A stretch of 64,000 nucleotides of DNA from CAVOOW01 sp963697675 (GTDB lineage: Bacteria > Actinomycetota > Actinomycetes > JACCUZ01), in the NCBI GenBank assembly GCA_963697675.1, contig CAVOOW010000005.1, positions 482,717 to 546,716 of the forward strand, in the 5' to 3' direction. Every line of letters begins with the position of its first letter. Position 1 is the stretch's first letter. This document shows positions 63,732-64,000 of the stretch, piece by piece. The notes under the pieces are model-generated. The model was not told the DNA's origin and ran no database searches. It saw nothing but the letters and a program-made list of their open reading frames with translations. The position numbers were made by a program, and so were the translations under genes.

Positions 63732-64000
63732 GCAGGCCCTACCACGGGAACGAGTTCTGGTTCGACAGCGGGCAAAGTCGCTCCGAAGATCCCGATGCAT
63801 ATTTCTGCGCGGACTACCCGGCGATGCGGCACTTCACCGAGGAGTGCGCCCTGGAGTACAACCGGGGGCAGGGCTGGCACCCCGCGATCGGCGTGGAGTG
63901 GTGGTTGCCGGTGTGCACCCGGTGCAAGCCGGTGGTGGTCAAGGTCTGCCCGTCGTGCTGGCTGGCCCTGCCAACGAGCGGCGTTTGCCACGAGTGCACA
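63728..64000 (+). CDS. Cys-rich paralog of the previous gene, partial at right edge
   Basis: GTG 63728 overlaps the previous stop. It begins SRPYHGNEFWFDSGQ, has YFCADYPAMRHFTEE, then VCTRCKP, VCPSCW and CHEC, matching the preceding protein block for block. The frame is open to the window end, so the stop is outside. Tandem duplicates of a small zinc-ribbon-like gene. Confidence 0.75.
   Translation, partial: MSRPYHGNEFWFDSGQSRSEDPDAYFCADYPAMRHFTEECALEYNRGQGWHPAIGVEWWLPVCTRCKPVVVKVCPSCWLALPTSGVCHECT

Overview
The window is GC-rich actinobacterial DNA: strong GC bias at third codon positions, frequent GTG/TTG starts, and gene types typical of Actinomycetota. The genus cannot be fixed from sequence alone; Pseudonocardia-like or another mycelial/soil actinobacterium is a guess. 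It reads as a chromosomal accessory island or large integrated plasmid, not housekeeping sequence: there are no complete rRNA or tRNA genes, and at least eight transposon families and three integrase genes or fragments are present.

Layout. 0-5 kb: the left edge carries a heavily frameshifted MobF-type relaxase, an upstream non-coding zone with GTTGCCCGC iterons and a perfect hairpin (possible oriT), small hypothetical genes and an IS1595 relic. 5-13 kb: a giant LuxR/LAL regulator, secreted proteins, a WYL-regulator fragment, an intact IS110 and a DUF1254 protein. 13-21 kb: a frameshifted IS30, then two tyrosine recombinases flanking the 3' half of a tRNA (att site), an excisionase, an M48 peptidase, an AlpA-type gene, and a divergent control region with three palindromes. 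21-29 kb: a second LAL regulator preceded by a secreted mini-protein with a long leader, an RTX-like protein and an IS21. 29.5-32.7 kb: a nucleotide-sugar/glycosyltransferase mini-cluster. 32.6-36 kb: an IS256 fragment truncated by an IS6, a GNAT acetyltransferase, and a diverged second copy of the mini-protein/leader block. 36-41.2 kb: a graveyard of short paralogous genes in several states of decay, with integrase, Zn-finger and nucleotidyltransferase relics. 42-49 kb: a MarR regulator/oxygenase-like pair, a second IS110, a 538-residue orphan family and an MBL-fold hydrolase. 49-58.8 kb: a membrane GT2 polysaccharide synthase convergent with a GH6 glucanase, and a translationally coupled pair (ELWxSDGT-repeat secreted protein and TIGR03032-like protein). 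58.8-64 kb: a frameshifted IS1380, a broken lamin-tail-domain gene and small membrane genes. The right edge is a tightly overlapping cluster of small Cys-rich paralogs.

How genes may work together. The xis/int/att set plus AlpA and the palindromic operators look like the control and integration module of an actinomycete integrative element. The GT2/GH6 pair looks like beta-glucan synthesis and trimming. The SDR-cupin-epimerase trio overlaps or nearly abuts and converges on a WecG/TagA-like transferase, suggesting surface-glycan modification. Two LAL regulators lie next to small secreted proteins.

Many genes, especially transposases, contain single-base frameshifts. This is either real decay or consensus error in the assembly, and it matters for several calls below. 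All family names are from motif recognition by eye; no searches were run.
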